Shown piece after piece: positions 34,086-42,213 of a DNA stretch of 64,000 nt; the first letter of the stretch is position 1, and every line of letters begins with the position of its first letter. A program made the translations under genes and the position numbers. The notes under the pieces are model-generated. The model was not told the origin of the DNA and did no database searches. It worked only from the letters and a program-made list of their open reading frames with translations. Source of the stretch: Rhodoplanes azumiensis (lineage in GTDB: Bacteria; Pseudomonadota; Alphaproteobacteria; Rhizobiales; Xanthobacteraceae); the NCBI RefSeq assembly GCF_042682915.1, contig NZ_JBHUIW010000005.1, positions 1 to 64,000 of the forward strand, given 5' to 3'.

Positions 34086-34919
34086 TCAACCGTCGCGCAG
34101 ATGCTTGAGGGACTCGGTGCGCAGCTTCTCCCACAGATGGCCGGTGAGATCGCCGAAGCGCGGATGCGAGACGATGCGGCTGTCGCGCTCGACCTCCCAG
34201 CCGGTCTCCAGGATGTCGATGAACACGCCGGGGCGCGCCGACATGACGCCGACACGGTCGGACAGCATCGCGGCCTCGTCGAGCGCGTGCGTGATCAGGA
34301 GCACGGTCGCCGAGGTCTCGCGCCACAGCCGCAGGAGCTCGTCGCCCATCAGCAGTCGCGTCTGCTGATCGAGCGCACCGAACGGCTCGTCGAGCAGGAT
34401 CAGGCGCGGTTGCATCACCAGCGTGCGGGCGATGCAGACGCGCTGACGCATGCCGCCGGAGAGCTGCGCCGGATAGGCGCCGGCGAACTGCCGCAGACCC
34501 ATGAAGCCGATCGCGTAGTCGACGCGCCGCGCGATCTCGGCCGCATCGACACCGGCGCGGCGAAGCCCGAACGCGACGTTGTCGGCGACGCTGAGCCAGG
34601 GGAACGACGCGTCCTCCTGGAACACCACGCCGACGCCGGCCGGTACGCCGTCGATCGGCCGACCTTCGAACTCGGCCGTGCCTTCGGTCGGCTTCGACAG
34701 GCCGGCCAGCACGTCGAGCAGAGTCGACTTTCCGCAGCCCGACGGTCCGACGACGGAGAAGAACTCGCCGCGGTGCAGATCGAGATCGACGGGCCCGAGC
34801 GCGTGGACGGATTTCGCCGCGCCGGGCTTGCCGAACACCCGCGTGACGCCGGCCAGGCGGGCGTGACGATCGTCGGTATCCGCCACCGGCGCGATCTCGG
34901 CGAGCGCCGCGACGGTCAT
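34086..34919 (-). CDS. ABC transporter ATP-binding protein (NitT/TauT type)
   Basis: A 277-residue ATPase with Walker A GPSGCGKST near residue 60, Q-loop FQEDASFPWLSV, signature LSGGMRQRV and Walker B LILLDEPFGALD. The pattern belongs to the SsuB/TauB/NrtD branch. Its ATG overlaps the receptor gene's stop (ATGA), so the two are coupled. It precedes the first permease by 5 bp. Confidence 0.93.
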   Translation of the reverse strand: MTVAALAEIAPVADTDDRHARLAGVTRVFGKPGAAKSVHALGPVDLDLHRGEFFSVVGPSGCGKSTLLDVLAGLSKPTEGTAEFEGRPIDGVPAGVGVVFQEDASFPWLSVADNVAFGLRRAGVDAAEIARRVDYAIGFMGLRQFAGAYPAQLSGGMRQRVCIARTLVMQPRLILLDEPFGALDQQTRLLMGDELLRLWRETSATVLLITHALDEAAMLSDRVGVMSARPGVFIDILETGWEVERDSRIVSHPRFGDLTGHLWEKLRTESLKHLRDG

Positions 34920-35911
34920 TTCTTGCCCTGGATCGAAGCCGGCAGGAACGACGGATCGAGCAGCTTGGACCAGTCCACCGGCCCGGTGACCTCGCCGATC
35001 AGACGCAGCCCGTCGATGGTGCGATCGAGCTCGGCCTGGTTGAACTCGCCGACGCTCCACATGCGCGGGCCCAGCATGTTGTCGACCGCGACCTTGGCGA
35101 TGGCCGGCTCGAGCTTGAACGCCTTGCCGACGATCTCGGCGGCCTTGGCCGGATCGGCGTAGAGCGCCTCGACGCCGGCGGCCCGGCCCGCGATGATCGC
35201 CTTCAGCTTCTCCGGATTCTTCTTGGCGAAGGCGCGAGTCGTGATGCCGACCGAGGTGGTCATCGGCGGCAGGAGCTTGCCGTAGTTGACGACGGTGCGG
35301 TACTTCGCAGCACGGATGATCGACAGGGGCTCGATCAGCGCCGCGGCGGCGACCGCGCCCTGCTCCAGCATGGTGAGGCCGTTGACGTAGCCGCCCGACG
35401 CGACGCGCTCGACCTTGGAGGCGTCGACGCCCTCCTGCTTGAGCGCCATCAGGAGCAGCATCTCGGAGACGCCCTTGGGCGACGTGATGGCGACCTTCTT
35501 GCCTTCCAGATCCTTGAGCGACTTTACGGCCGAATCCGGCATCGTCACCAGCGACGCCTCGGCGGTCGAGCGCGTGCCGGTGTTGACGATGATCACGTCT
35601 AGACCCTGTCGCTGCGCCGCCAACGCGGCCGCGATCGCCACGTCGCCGTAGGGCGTCTCGCTGGCGAGCAGGTTGCGCACCGTGGTACCGCCACCGCCCG
35701 AGCCGATGATCGAGGTGATGTCGACACCGGCCTTCTTGAACAGACCTTCGGACATGGCCACCGCATAGGGCGCGCCGTACATGCTGGTGCCCCACTGCGT
35801 CACCGAGATCTCGTCGGCGACCGCGGAGGCGCTCGGGACGAGCGCACCGAGCACGGCGCCGGAGAGCCCGGCGCCGATCACGAAGGCACGAAGGGTTTGC
35901 TTGAACGACAT
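34916..35911 (-). CDS. ABC transporter substrate-binding protein (NMT1/SsuA-like)
   Basis: A 331-residue periplasmic receptor. The signal peptide comprises residues 1-31 with a likely ASAVA cleavage region; the mature protein begins with the typical ISVTQWGTSMYGAPYAVAMSEGLFKKAGVDI of the NMT1/SsuA family. It is the first gene of the importer-nadC-fusion operon, so quinolinate or a related pyridine carboxylate is the proposed ligand. The 395-bp upstream region carries two operator-like palindromes shared with the divergent MarR gene. Confidence 0.88.
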   Translation of the reverse strand: MSFKQTLRAFVIGAGLSGAVLGALVPSASAVADEISVTQWGTSMYGAPYAVAMSEGLFKKAGVDITSIIGSGGGGTTVRNLLASETPYGDVAIAAALAAQRQGLDVIIVNTGTRSTAEASLVTMPDSAVKSLKDLEGKKVAITSPKGVSEMLLLMALKQEGVDASKVERVASGGYVNGLTMLEQGAVAAAALIEPLSIIRAAKYRTVVNYGKLLPPMTTSVGITTRAFAKKNPEKLKAIIAGRAAGVEALYADPAKAAEIVGKAFKLEPAIAKVAVDNMLGPRMWSVGEFNQAELDRTIDGLRLIGEVTGPVDWSKLLDPSFLPASIQGKK

Positions 35912-35990
35912 CGCCGGTCTCTCACGGTGGGGGTTTCAGGCCGCGGAGCCTGTCGGTCCGCGCACGCGGTCGTCTCTTCGCGGCAGACCT

Positions 35991-36060
35991 CTCGAACAGC
36001 AGGTCTCGAACATCAGCTCTCGAACAGCAGACGACCTGGACGCCAGACGACCTGGACGGC
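35991..36060. repeat. Tandem repeats in the importer leader region
   Basis: Three 14-bp units (ctcgaacagcaggt, ctcgaacatcagct, ctcgaacagcagac) run into two 16-bp units (agacgacctggacgcc and its near copy). They lie between the receptor start and the operator-like sites, hence in the probable 5' leader of the transcript. Confidence 0.75.
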
Positions 36061-36101
36061 AGGCGTCGGCAACGGCAGGTTCGGTCAGACACGCACGGAA
36101 C

Positions 36102-36113
36102 AGTGTACTCACT
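36102..36113. promoter_or_regulatory. Operator-like site AGTGTACTCACT
   Basis: An imperfect palindrome on the receptor side of the divergent promoter region. It contains the AGTGTACT core of the island's operator family. The region around it (actataacc) is A/T-rich and may hold the promoter. Confidence 0.45.
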
Positions 36114-36253
36114 ATAACCGCGCGAGGCGCGGCGACAACCGGAATGTCGACGCGTCGTCTTTCATATTTTGTGCATCGCATGATGCCGCGTCGGGCAATG
36201 CGGCGCGAATTCGTTCAATCCGAACGCGCTCGTCCGGCTTGTGCGAGGTGAAG

Positions 36254-36263
36254 AGTGTACACT
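36254..36263. promoter_or_regulatory. Operator-like site AGTGTACACT
   Basis: A perfect 10-bp palindrome about 44 bp upstream of the MarR start codon, suitable for autoregulation. It shares the GTGTAC core with the other sites. Confidence 0.5.
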
Positions 36264-36306
36264 AGTCTCGGTGGCGACGGACGCGACGGAAGGGCCGCGG
36301 CGACAC

Positions 36307-36885
36307 ATGACATACAAGGATCGAAAGGCTCGATCGGAGGTCGTCGGCGCCAGCGCCTCGTTGCGGTCCGCGGCACGGGAGCACGCCCGTGCCCCGAAGG
36401 CGGACGGTTTCGCGGCGACGTCCGCACCGACCGTCCCGGCGGCCTCGCCGTCCCGACCCTACGACTTCCGCGAGCAGATCGGCCATCTGCTGCGCCGCGC
36501 CTACCAGCGTCACGTCGCCATCTTCCAGCAGAACGCCGCCGATCCACAACTCACGGCCGTCCAGTTCGTCACGCTGTGCACCCTGCGCGAGCGCGGACCG
36601 AGCTCGCAGAGCGAGCTCGTGCGCGCGACCGCGGTCGACCAGGGCACCATCCGGGGCGTCATCGAGCGGCTGACGGCGCGTCGCCTGGTCGCGATCGCGA
36701 CCGACGGCGGTGATCGCCGCAAGGTGATCGTTCATCTCACGTCCCGCGGCTCGGCCATGATCGATCGCATGGTGCCGAGCGCACATCGCATCACCGAGCT
36801 GACGATGGGTGAGCTCGATCCGGTCGAGCGCGTCGCGCTCGTCCATCTGCTGCGCAAGATGACGAGCGACACGGTCGAGCCGTGA
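36307..36885 (+). CDS. MarR-family regulator of the importer/nadC operon
   Basis: A 192-residue protein. About 55 residues of Ala/Ser-rich leader precede a MarR domain (FREQIGHLLRRAYQRHVAIF, SQSELVRATAVDQGTIRGVIERL, GGDRRKVIVHLTSRG). It resembles the other MarR of the island in its domain (QRHVAIF here, QRHTAIF there), suggesting two related regulators with related operators. The ATG at 36307 is chosen; in-frame GTG codons upstream, including 36241, would extend the protein across the palindrome. It is divergent from the importer operon. Confidence 0.86.
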   Translation: MTYKDRKARSEVVGASASLRSAAREHARAPKADGFAATSAPTVPAASPSRPYDFREQIGHLLRRAYQRHVAIFQQNAADPQLTAVQFVTLCTLRERGPSSQSELVRATAVDQGTIRGVIERLTARRLVAIATDGGDRRKVIVHLTSRGSAMIDRMVPSAHRITELTMGELDPVERVALVHLLRKMTSDTVEP

Positions 36886-37026
36886 CTGTTCGCCGACGGG
36901 CCGACGCTCGCGATCCGTGGTCGTCGCCATCGTTCGTCGATCCGGCCATGGGCGCCGTGACTCCGCCGGCCCCCTTTTCCTCGCGCACGGTTCCGTGCCA
37001 CAAGGCGCGCGCAGCAGGAGGACGGC

Positions 37027-37770
37027 ATGGCGGCTGCGGCGCGCCGCCGCGTGCGCCGGGGCGAGCCCGTCCCGGTGTGGCGGCAGATCGAGATCGACCT
37101 GACCTTCGAGATCCGCACGGGCTTCCACGGTCCGGGAGACCGGCTGCCGTCGGAGGCCGAGCTGGCGAAGGCCTACGGCGTGCATCGGCACACCGTGCGG
37201 GTCGCCTTGGCACGGCTCGCCGACGAGGGCCTCGTCGTCGCCCGCCAGGGCAAGGGCGTGTTCGTGGCGCGGCGGCCGGTCGAGTACGCCGTGACGCGCG
37301 AATCGAAGTGGAGCGAGCTCGAGCAACAACTCGCCGCGCATCCGGACGGCAAGATGCTCCGATCGTCCCGGCGGACCGCCAATGCCGAGCTCGCCGCCTT
37401 GCTCGCGATCGCGCCGGGCGCCGAGCTTCTGGTCGTCGAGTCGCTGCGGCGCGCCGGTCCGGGCGTGTCGGCCTACTGTTACCACGTGTTCGAGCACGCC
37501 CGTTTCGCCGGCATCGACGAGGCGTTCCGGCGCCTGCGCAGCTACACGCCGGCACTCGCCGAGCTCGGCCACCCGGAGTTCTTCCGCACCAGAACCTGGA
37601 TCGACGGCCGGCTGCCGCGCGCGGACGAGGCGCGGGCCCTCGCGGTGGCCTCCGACACGCCCGTCATGGTGATGAGCTACGTCGATTCCGCACGCGACGG
37701 CGCGCCGATCCTGTTCGGCTCCAACGTCGTGCCGGCCGGGCGGCTGCGATTCCGGATCGACAGCCCGTGA
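37027..37770 (+). CDS. phnF: GntR/HutC-family regulator, PhnF type
   Basis: A 247-residue regulator. An N-terminal GntR winged helix (RLPSEAELAKAYGVHRHTVRVALARLADEGLV) is followed by a UTRA ligand-binding domain. Sequence and context match PhnF, the regulator that precedes phosphonate-uptake genes. The ATG at 37027 follows a strong AGGAGGA ribosome-binding site. It lies upstream of phnDEC, and a CTTGTC/GACAAG inverted repeat in the intervening space is the likely operator. Confidence 0.87.
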   Translation: MAAAARRRVRRGEPVPVWRQIEIDLTFEIRTGFHGPGDRLPSEAELAKAYGVHRHTVRVALARLADEGLVVARQGKGVFVARRPVEYAVTRESKWSELEQQLAAHPDGKMLRSSRRTANAELAALLAIAPGAELLVVESLRRAGPGVSAYCYHVFEHARFAGIDEAFRRLRSYTPALAELGHPEFFRTRTWIDGRLPRADEARALAVASDTPVMVMSYVDSARDGAPILFGSNVVPAGRLRFRIDSP

Positions 37771-37808
37771 GCCGCGGCGGGAAGGCGCAGGTGTCATATC
37801 TCCGTCAG

Positions 37809-37831
37809 CTTGTCCAAATAACCTAGACAAG
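37809..37831. promoter_or_regulatory. Putative PhnF operator
   Basis: A 23-bp inverted repeat with 6-base arms CTTGTC and GACAAG, 83 bp upstream of phnD, next to an A/T-rich stretch (caaataacctag). GntR/HutC proteins bind such spaced palindromes. Confidence 0.5.
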
Positions 37832-37914
37832 TTGCCCGGCCGTCCATGCGGCGCGGGGCCGTGATCGGCCCGGTGCCGTCCGCCTCCGGGCTCGCCGATC
37901 CGGAGACCAAGCCC

Positions 37915-38781
37915 ATGATGAACCGCCGTCGCTTCCTCGCCACCACGGCCGCCGCCGGTGCCACGCTGGCCGCCCCGGCCGTGCGCGCGCAGGCGCGCCA
38001 GACCATCAAGATCGGCCTCGCGCCCCAGCAGGCGACCCAGGCCGAGACCCGCAAGGTGTGGGAGCCGATCTACAAGATCGTCGCCGACCGCATGGGCGTC
38101 GGCCTCGAGCTGACCGTCGCCAACGACTGGGCTGGCATCTCGGTGGCGCTGGCGAGCGAGCAGATCGACGCCACCCAGATGGGGCCGTGGGGCTATGTGC
38201 TGGCCCGCGCCAAGGGCGAGGCGCGCATCGCCTGCACCATGCTGGTGAACGGCGAGCCGACCTATCGGGCCGTCATCGTCGCCCGCCCCGGACTGAAGAT
38301 CGACAAATGGCCCGACGACGCCCGCGGCCTCTCGATGCAGATGCTCGACGTCGGCTCGACCACCGGCTGGATGGTGCCGACCCACTGGTTCCGCCAGCGC
38401 GGGCTCGAGCCCAAGACCTTCTTCGGCCGTTACGCCGAGGGCGCCTCGGCGGCCGCCGCCCAGGTCGCCGCCGCGAACGGTCAGGTCGACCTCGCCACCG
38501 GCTGGGACATCCACCGCAACACGATGATCCGCAACGGGACGCTGAAAGCCGACGCCAACACGGTCGTCTGGCAGTCCGATCCGCTGCCGAACGAGGTCGT
38601 CGCGGTGCGCCGCAGCTTCCCGGAGGAGATGCGCGTCGCGCTGCGCGACGCGCTGGTCGGGCTGACGGACGAGCAGAGGAAGCTGCTGCCGTGGCCCTAC
38701 ACCGGCTTCGTGCCGGGCACGCACGCGCCCTACGAGGTGCTGGAGAAGATGGGGCGCGAGCTCGGCGTGCTGAAGGCGTAG
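37915..38781 (+). CDS. phnD: Phosphonate ABC transporter, substrate-binding protein
   Basis: A 288-residue periplasmic receptor with a twin-arginine-type leader (MNRRRFLATTAAAGATLAAP). The mature domain is PhnD-like: IKIGLAPQQATQAETRKVWEPIYKIVADRMGV, the ATQMGPWGYVLA segment and a C-terminal helix. It should bind a phosphonate or related oxyanion. Two adjacent ATG codons (37915 and 37918) are equivalent starts. It begins a phnDEC operon. Confidence 0.87.
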   Translation: MMNRRRFLATTAAAGATLAAPAVRAQARQTIKIGLAPQQATQAETRKVWEPIYKIVADRMGVGLELTVANDWAGISVALASEQIDATQMGPWGYVLARAKGEARIACTMLVNGEPTYRAVIVARPGLKIDKWPDDARGLSMQMLDVGSTTGWMVPTHWFRQRGLEPKTFFGRYAEGASAAAAQVAAANGQVDLATGWDIHRNTMIRNGTLKADANTVVWQSDPLPNEVVAVRRSFPEEMRVALRDALVGLTDEQRKLLPWPYTGFVPGTHAPYEVLEKMGRELGVLKA

Positions 38782-38976
38782 AGCCTTTTCGCCGGATCCG
38801 CCGCCCAGGAACGCCGTACCGTGTCGCACCCGGATCCTCGCCGTCGCAGGGACGAACGGACACCGATTCCTTCGTCGGCCCGACGAGGCGCGACCTGACC
38901 CGGTCCGACACGTCCGGCGACGTCCGGGTCCGGCATGTCGTGCCGGACTCGACATGATCATTTCAGGAGCTTCGCC

Positions 38977-39798
38977 TTGGCCGACCATCCCGTTCGCGCC
39001 GCCGACGGCCGTTACCTGGAGCCGCGGCTCGACCCGCTCTCCCGCACCGTCGTCGTGCGGGCGCTGGTGCTGCTCGCGCTCGCCGTGGCGTTCGCCTTCT
39101 GCCTGAAGCTCGCCGAGGTGAATCCGGCCGCGCTCGCCCGCGGCTTCCCGCGTCTGCTCGAGTGGGCTTCGAAGGGTTGGCCCCCTTATCTCGACGATCT
39201 CGACGTGTTCGCGTGGCGGGCCGTCGAAACCGTGGCGATCGCGACGGTGGGCACCGCCGCCGCGACCCTGATCGCCTTCCCGCTCGCCGTCTTCGTCGCC
39301 CGCAACGTCACGCCCTCGCCGCTCTTGTCGTTCCCCGTGCGTTGGGTCGTCAACACGTTCCGCGCGATCGACACGGTGGTGTTCGCGCTCCTGTTCGTCA
39401 CCGCGGTCGGGCTCGGGCCGTTCGCCGGCGTGCTCGGCATGATCGTCCACTCGGTCGGCGTGATCACCAAGCTCGATGCCGAGGCGATCGAGACCATCCC
39501 GAACGCACCGCTCGAGGCGGCCGCGATGTCGGGCGCCAATCGCACCAAGATCGTCAGCTACGCGATGCTGCCGTCGGTGCTGCCCAACCTCGCCTCGGTG
39601 TCGCTCTACGTGTGGGAGGCGAACGTTCGCACCTCGACGATCCTCGGCATCGTCGGCGCCGGCGGCATCGGCATCGAGATCAAGGCGGCGATCGACCTGC
39701 TCGACTTCCAGAAGCTGCTCACCCTGTCGGTCATCGTGCTGATCATGGTGACGGTGATCGACCAGCTCTCGGCCTGGCTGCGCCGCCGGCTGGTGTGA
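38977..39798 (+). CDS. phnE: Phosphonate ABC transporter permease
   Basis: A 273-residue permease with six hydrophobic segments and the EAA-type loop ETIPNAPLEAAAMSGANRTKIVSYAMLPSVLPNLAS followed by GIVGAGGIGIEIKAAI, as in PhnE. The best start is TTG at 38977, seven bases after a consensus AGGAG; the frame extends 14 codons upstream to an ATG that lacks a ribosome-binding site. It lies 8 bp before phnC. Confidence 0.88.
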   Translation: MADHPVRAADGRYLEPRLDPLSRTVVVRALVLLALAVAFAFCLKLAEVNPAALARGFPRLLEWASKGWPPYLDDLDVFAWRAVETVAIATVGTAAATLIAFPLAVFVARNVTPSPLLSFPVRWVVNTFRAIDTVVFALLFVTAVGLGPFAGVLGMIVHSVGVITKLDAEAIETIPNAPLEAAAMSGANRTKIVSYAMLPSVLPNLASVSLYVWEANVRTSTILGIVGAGGIGIEIKAAIDLLDFQKLLTLSVIVLIMVTVIDQLSAWLRRRLV

Positions 39799-39806
39799 GG
39801 ACGCCC

Positions 39807-40664
39807 ATGACCGCTCATCTTCATCTGCCGCTCGCCGCGCTCCCGCTCGACGCACCCGCCCCCGCCACCACGACGGCACGGCCGGAGTCGCTCGCTCCGG
39901 TCGAGGGCGCGGCCTTCGCGCTCCGGCAGGTGACGAAACGCTATCGCGAGACGACGGCACTCGACGACGTCACCTTCTCGGTTCGGCCCGGCGAGCTCGT
40001 CGCCCTGGTCGGGCCATCGGGGGCCGGCAAATCCACGGTGTTCCGCTGCCTCACGCGGCTCGTCACGGCGGATGCCGGCCATGTCGAGGTGCTGGGTCAC
40101 CGGATCGACACGCTGCACGGTCGCGCGCTGCGCGACGTGCGCCGAAAGATCGGCCTCATCTTCCAGCAGTTCAACCTGATCGGACGGCTGTCCGCGCTCG
40201 ACAACGTGCTCGCCGGGCGACTCGGGCACGTCGCGACCTGGCGCGTCGCGACCCGGCTGTTTCCGCAGGCGGACCGGCAGATCGCGCTCGCGGCGCTCGA
40301 TCGCGTCGGCCTGCTCGACAAAGCCTATCAGCGCGCCGACTCGCTGTCGGGCGGCCAGCAACAGCGCGTCGCCATCGCCCGCGTGCTCGCTCAGCAGTCG
40401 CGCGTCGTGCTCGCCGACGAGCCGGTGTCGAGCCTCGATCCGAGCTCGGCCGCCAACGTCATCGGCGTGCTGCGCGACATCGCCCGCGAGCATCGCATCG
40501 GTGTCCTGTGCGCGCTCCATCAGGTCGACTTCGCGCGCGACTATGCCGACCGCATCGTCGCGTTGCGGGCCGGACGGCTGGTGCTCGACGCGCCGGCCCG
40601 CGACTTCGACGACGGGGCGTTTTCGCGCGTCTACGGTGCGGAGGCCGCGCTGGACCTCGCATGA
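39807..40664 (+). CDS. phnC: Phosphonate ABC transporter ATP-binding protein
   Basis: A 285-residue ATPase with a 30-residue leader, Walker A GPSGAGKST, the PhnC-typical IGLIFQQFNLIGRLSALDNVLAGRLGH, signature LSGGQQQRV and Walker B VVLADEPVSSLD. With PhnD and PhnE it makes a complete importer. No phnGHIJKLM or phosphonatase gene is seen nearby, so the imported compound is metabolised elsewhere or the ligand is not a phosphonate. Confidence 0.92.
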   Translation: MTAHLHLPLAALPLDAPAPATTTARPESLAPVEGAAFALRQVTKRYRETTALDDVTFSVRPGELVALVGPSGAGKSTVFRCLTRLVTADAGHVEVLGHRIDTLHGRALRDVRRKIGLIFQQFNLIGRLSALDNVLAGRLGHVATWRVATRLFPQADRQIALAALDRVGLLDKAYQRADSLSGGQQQRVAIARVLAQQSRVVLADEPVSSLDPSSAANVIGVLRDIAREHRIGVLCALHQVDFARDYADRIVALRAGRLVLDAPARDFDDGAFSRVYGAEAALDLA

Positions 40665-40767
40665 CCGGGCGAGCAGGGGCGAGACGACGGGCTCGTGCGG
40701 TCTGGGAGAGCCGCACCGAATCCGCTATGGACGCCGCAGGTCCGCCCACGCCTCCGCGAGCGCCACG

Positions 40768-41229
40768 ATGTCCTCCGCCAGCGCCGACCTGCGCACCGAT
40801 CCGAGCTTCTTCGCGCTGCTGACAGGCAGCTTTTCACGCCTCGTCGGCCGGCCGCTCGTGCCTGCCGGCACGAACGCTGCATGGCTCTACGCGGACGCGC
40901 CGTTCGTCTGCGTCGCCCACGACACGCAGGCCGATCCGCGCTTCGTCTATGCCAACAAGGCCGCGCAGGCGCGCTTCGGATACGACTGGGACGCGTTCGT
41001 CGGCGTGCCGTCGCGCCTGTCGGCCCAGGCGCCGGAGCGCGCCGAGCGCCAGCGTTTTCTCGACACGGTGGCGGCGCAAGGCTACGTCGCCGGCTATCGC
41101 GGCCTGCGGGTGAAGAAGTCGGGCGCGACGTTCTGGATCGAGGACGGCGTCGTCTGGCAGCTCGTCGACCACACCGGCACGCTGCGCGGCACCGCCGCGG
41201 TGTTTTCACAGTGGACGGATGTGGAGTAG
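40768..41229 (+). CDS. MEKHLA-domain (PAS-like) protein
   Basis: A 153-residue protein that is almost entirely a MEKHLA domain, a PAS-related fold (VYANKAAQARFGYDWDAFVGVPSRLSAQ, then GYRGLRVKKSGATFWIEDGVVWQL). The role in bacteria is unknown; the fold suggests binding of a small molecule. The ATG at 40768 gives the compact domain. It follows phnC by about 100 bp and may belong to the same transcript. Confidence 0.83.
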   Translation: MSSASADLRTDPSFFALLTGSFSRLVGRPLVPAGTNAAWLYADAPFVCVAHDTQADPRFVYANKAAQARFGYDWDAFVGVPSRLSAQAPERAERQRFLDTVAAQGYVAGYRGLRVKKSGATFWIEDGVVWQLVDHTGTLRGTAAVFSQWTDVE

Positions 41230-41278
41230 CGCCGCGCCGACAGTTACGGCTTCCAACGATCACGGAGTCTGCGGCCTA

Positions 41279-41460
41279 CCCCCCTCCCCACCCCTCCCCC
41301 ACAAGGGGGGAGGGAGCCGGCTGCGGAGCGCCGAAACTACTGAGCCTCAAACCAACACCGAACGCGCTGCTCCGGGCGTTCGAAATTCGTGCGAGAAAAC
41401 GGACGCAACGGCTCCAGCGTTCCCTCCCCCCTTGTCGGGGAGGGACAGGGAGGCGGGGGT
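41279..41460. repeat. Dispersed palindromic element between convergent genes
   Basis: Outer arms acccccctccc / gggaggcggggg enclose two internal hairpins, cctcccccacaaggggggagg and ccctcccccc-ttgtcggggaggg. It fills most of the 282-bp gap between the MEKHLA gene and livF, which converge here, and may act in termination. Confidence 0.7.
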
Positions 41461-41511
41461 GCTTCACGGCACGACGTCCCGTTCGCCACCGCGGCACGTA
41501 AAGACAAACCC

Positions 41512-42213
41512 TCACACCCCGAGATACGCCGCCCGCACCTTCGGATCCTGCAGCAGCGCCGCGCCCGCGCCCTCGTGAACGATGTGGCCGACCTCGAGCA
41601 CGTAGCCGCGGTCCGCGATGGCGAGCGCCGCCGAAGCGTTCTGCTCGACCAGCAGCACCGTGATGCCGCGCGATTTCAGATCCACCACGGCGGCGAGGAT
41701 CTGATCGACGAGCAGCGGCGCCAGGCCGAGCGACGGCTCGTCCAGCAACAACAATTTAGGCTGCGCCATCAGGGCGCGGCCGATGGCGAGCATCTGTTGC
41801 TGGCCGCCGGAGAGGCTCGACGCCGGCGTGCGCCGTCGCTCGGAAAGCACCGGGAACATCGCATAGACGGCGTCGAGCCGCGCCGCGACGGTCGCATCGT
41901 TCCGGCGGAAGGCGCCGAGCCGCAGATTGTCCTCGACGGTGAGCGGACCGAACACCTGCCGGCCCTCGGGCGACTGGGCGATGCCGCGCACCACGCGGGC
42001 GTGCGCCGGCAGCCGGCCGATGTCCTCGCCCTCGAAGACGACGCGACCGGCGGTCGCCGGCTGCACACCGGAGAGCGTGCGCAGCAGCGTCGTCTTCCCG
42101 GCCCCGTTCGAGCCGACCAGCGCGACGATCTCGCCCGCCGCGACGTCGAGCGAGACGCCGTGCAGCACCTCGATGCGCCCATAGGCCGAGGAGAGCCCGT
42201 CAACCGTGAGCAC
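41512..42213 (-). CDS. livF: ABC transporter ATP-binding protein, LivF type (phenylacetate locus)
   Basis: A 233-residue ATPase with Walker A GSNGAGKTT, GIAQSPEGRQVFGPLTVEDNL, signature LSGGQQQML and Walker B LLLLDEPSLGL, ending VRAAYLGV. It overlaps livG by 14 bp and is the last gene of the importer operon upstream of which a PaaR-type operator lies. Confidence 0.93.
   Translation of the reverse strand: MLTVDGLSSAYGRIEVLHGVSLDVAAGEIVALVGSNGAGKTTLLRTLSGVQPATAGRVVFEGEDIGRLPAHARVVRGIAQSPEGRQVFGPLTVEDNLRLGAFRRNDATVAARLDAVYAMFPVLSERRRTPASSLSGGQQQMLAIGRALMAQPKLLLLDEPSLGLAPLLVDQILAAVVDLKSRGITVLLVEQNASAALAIADRGYVLEVGHIVHEGAGAALLQDPKVRAAYLGV

Noticed and set aside
36262..39960. A 1232-codon open frame on the minus strand across marR, phnF, phnD and phnE
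   Set aside because: It covers four well-supported genes in antisense and lacks any recognisable domain or start signal.
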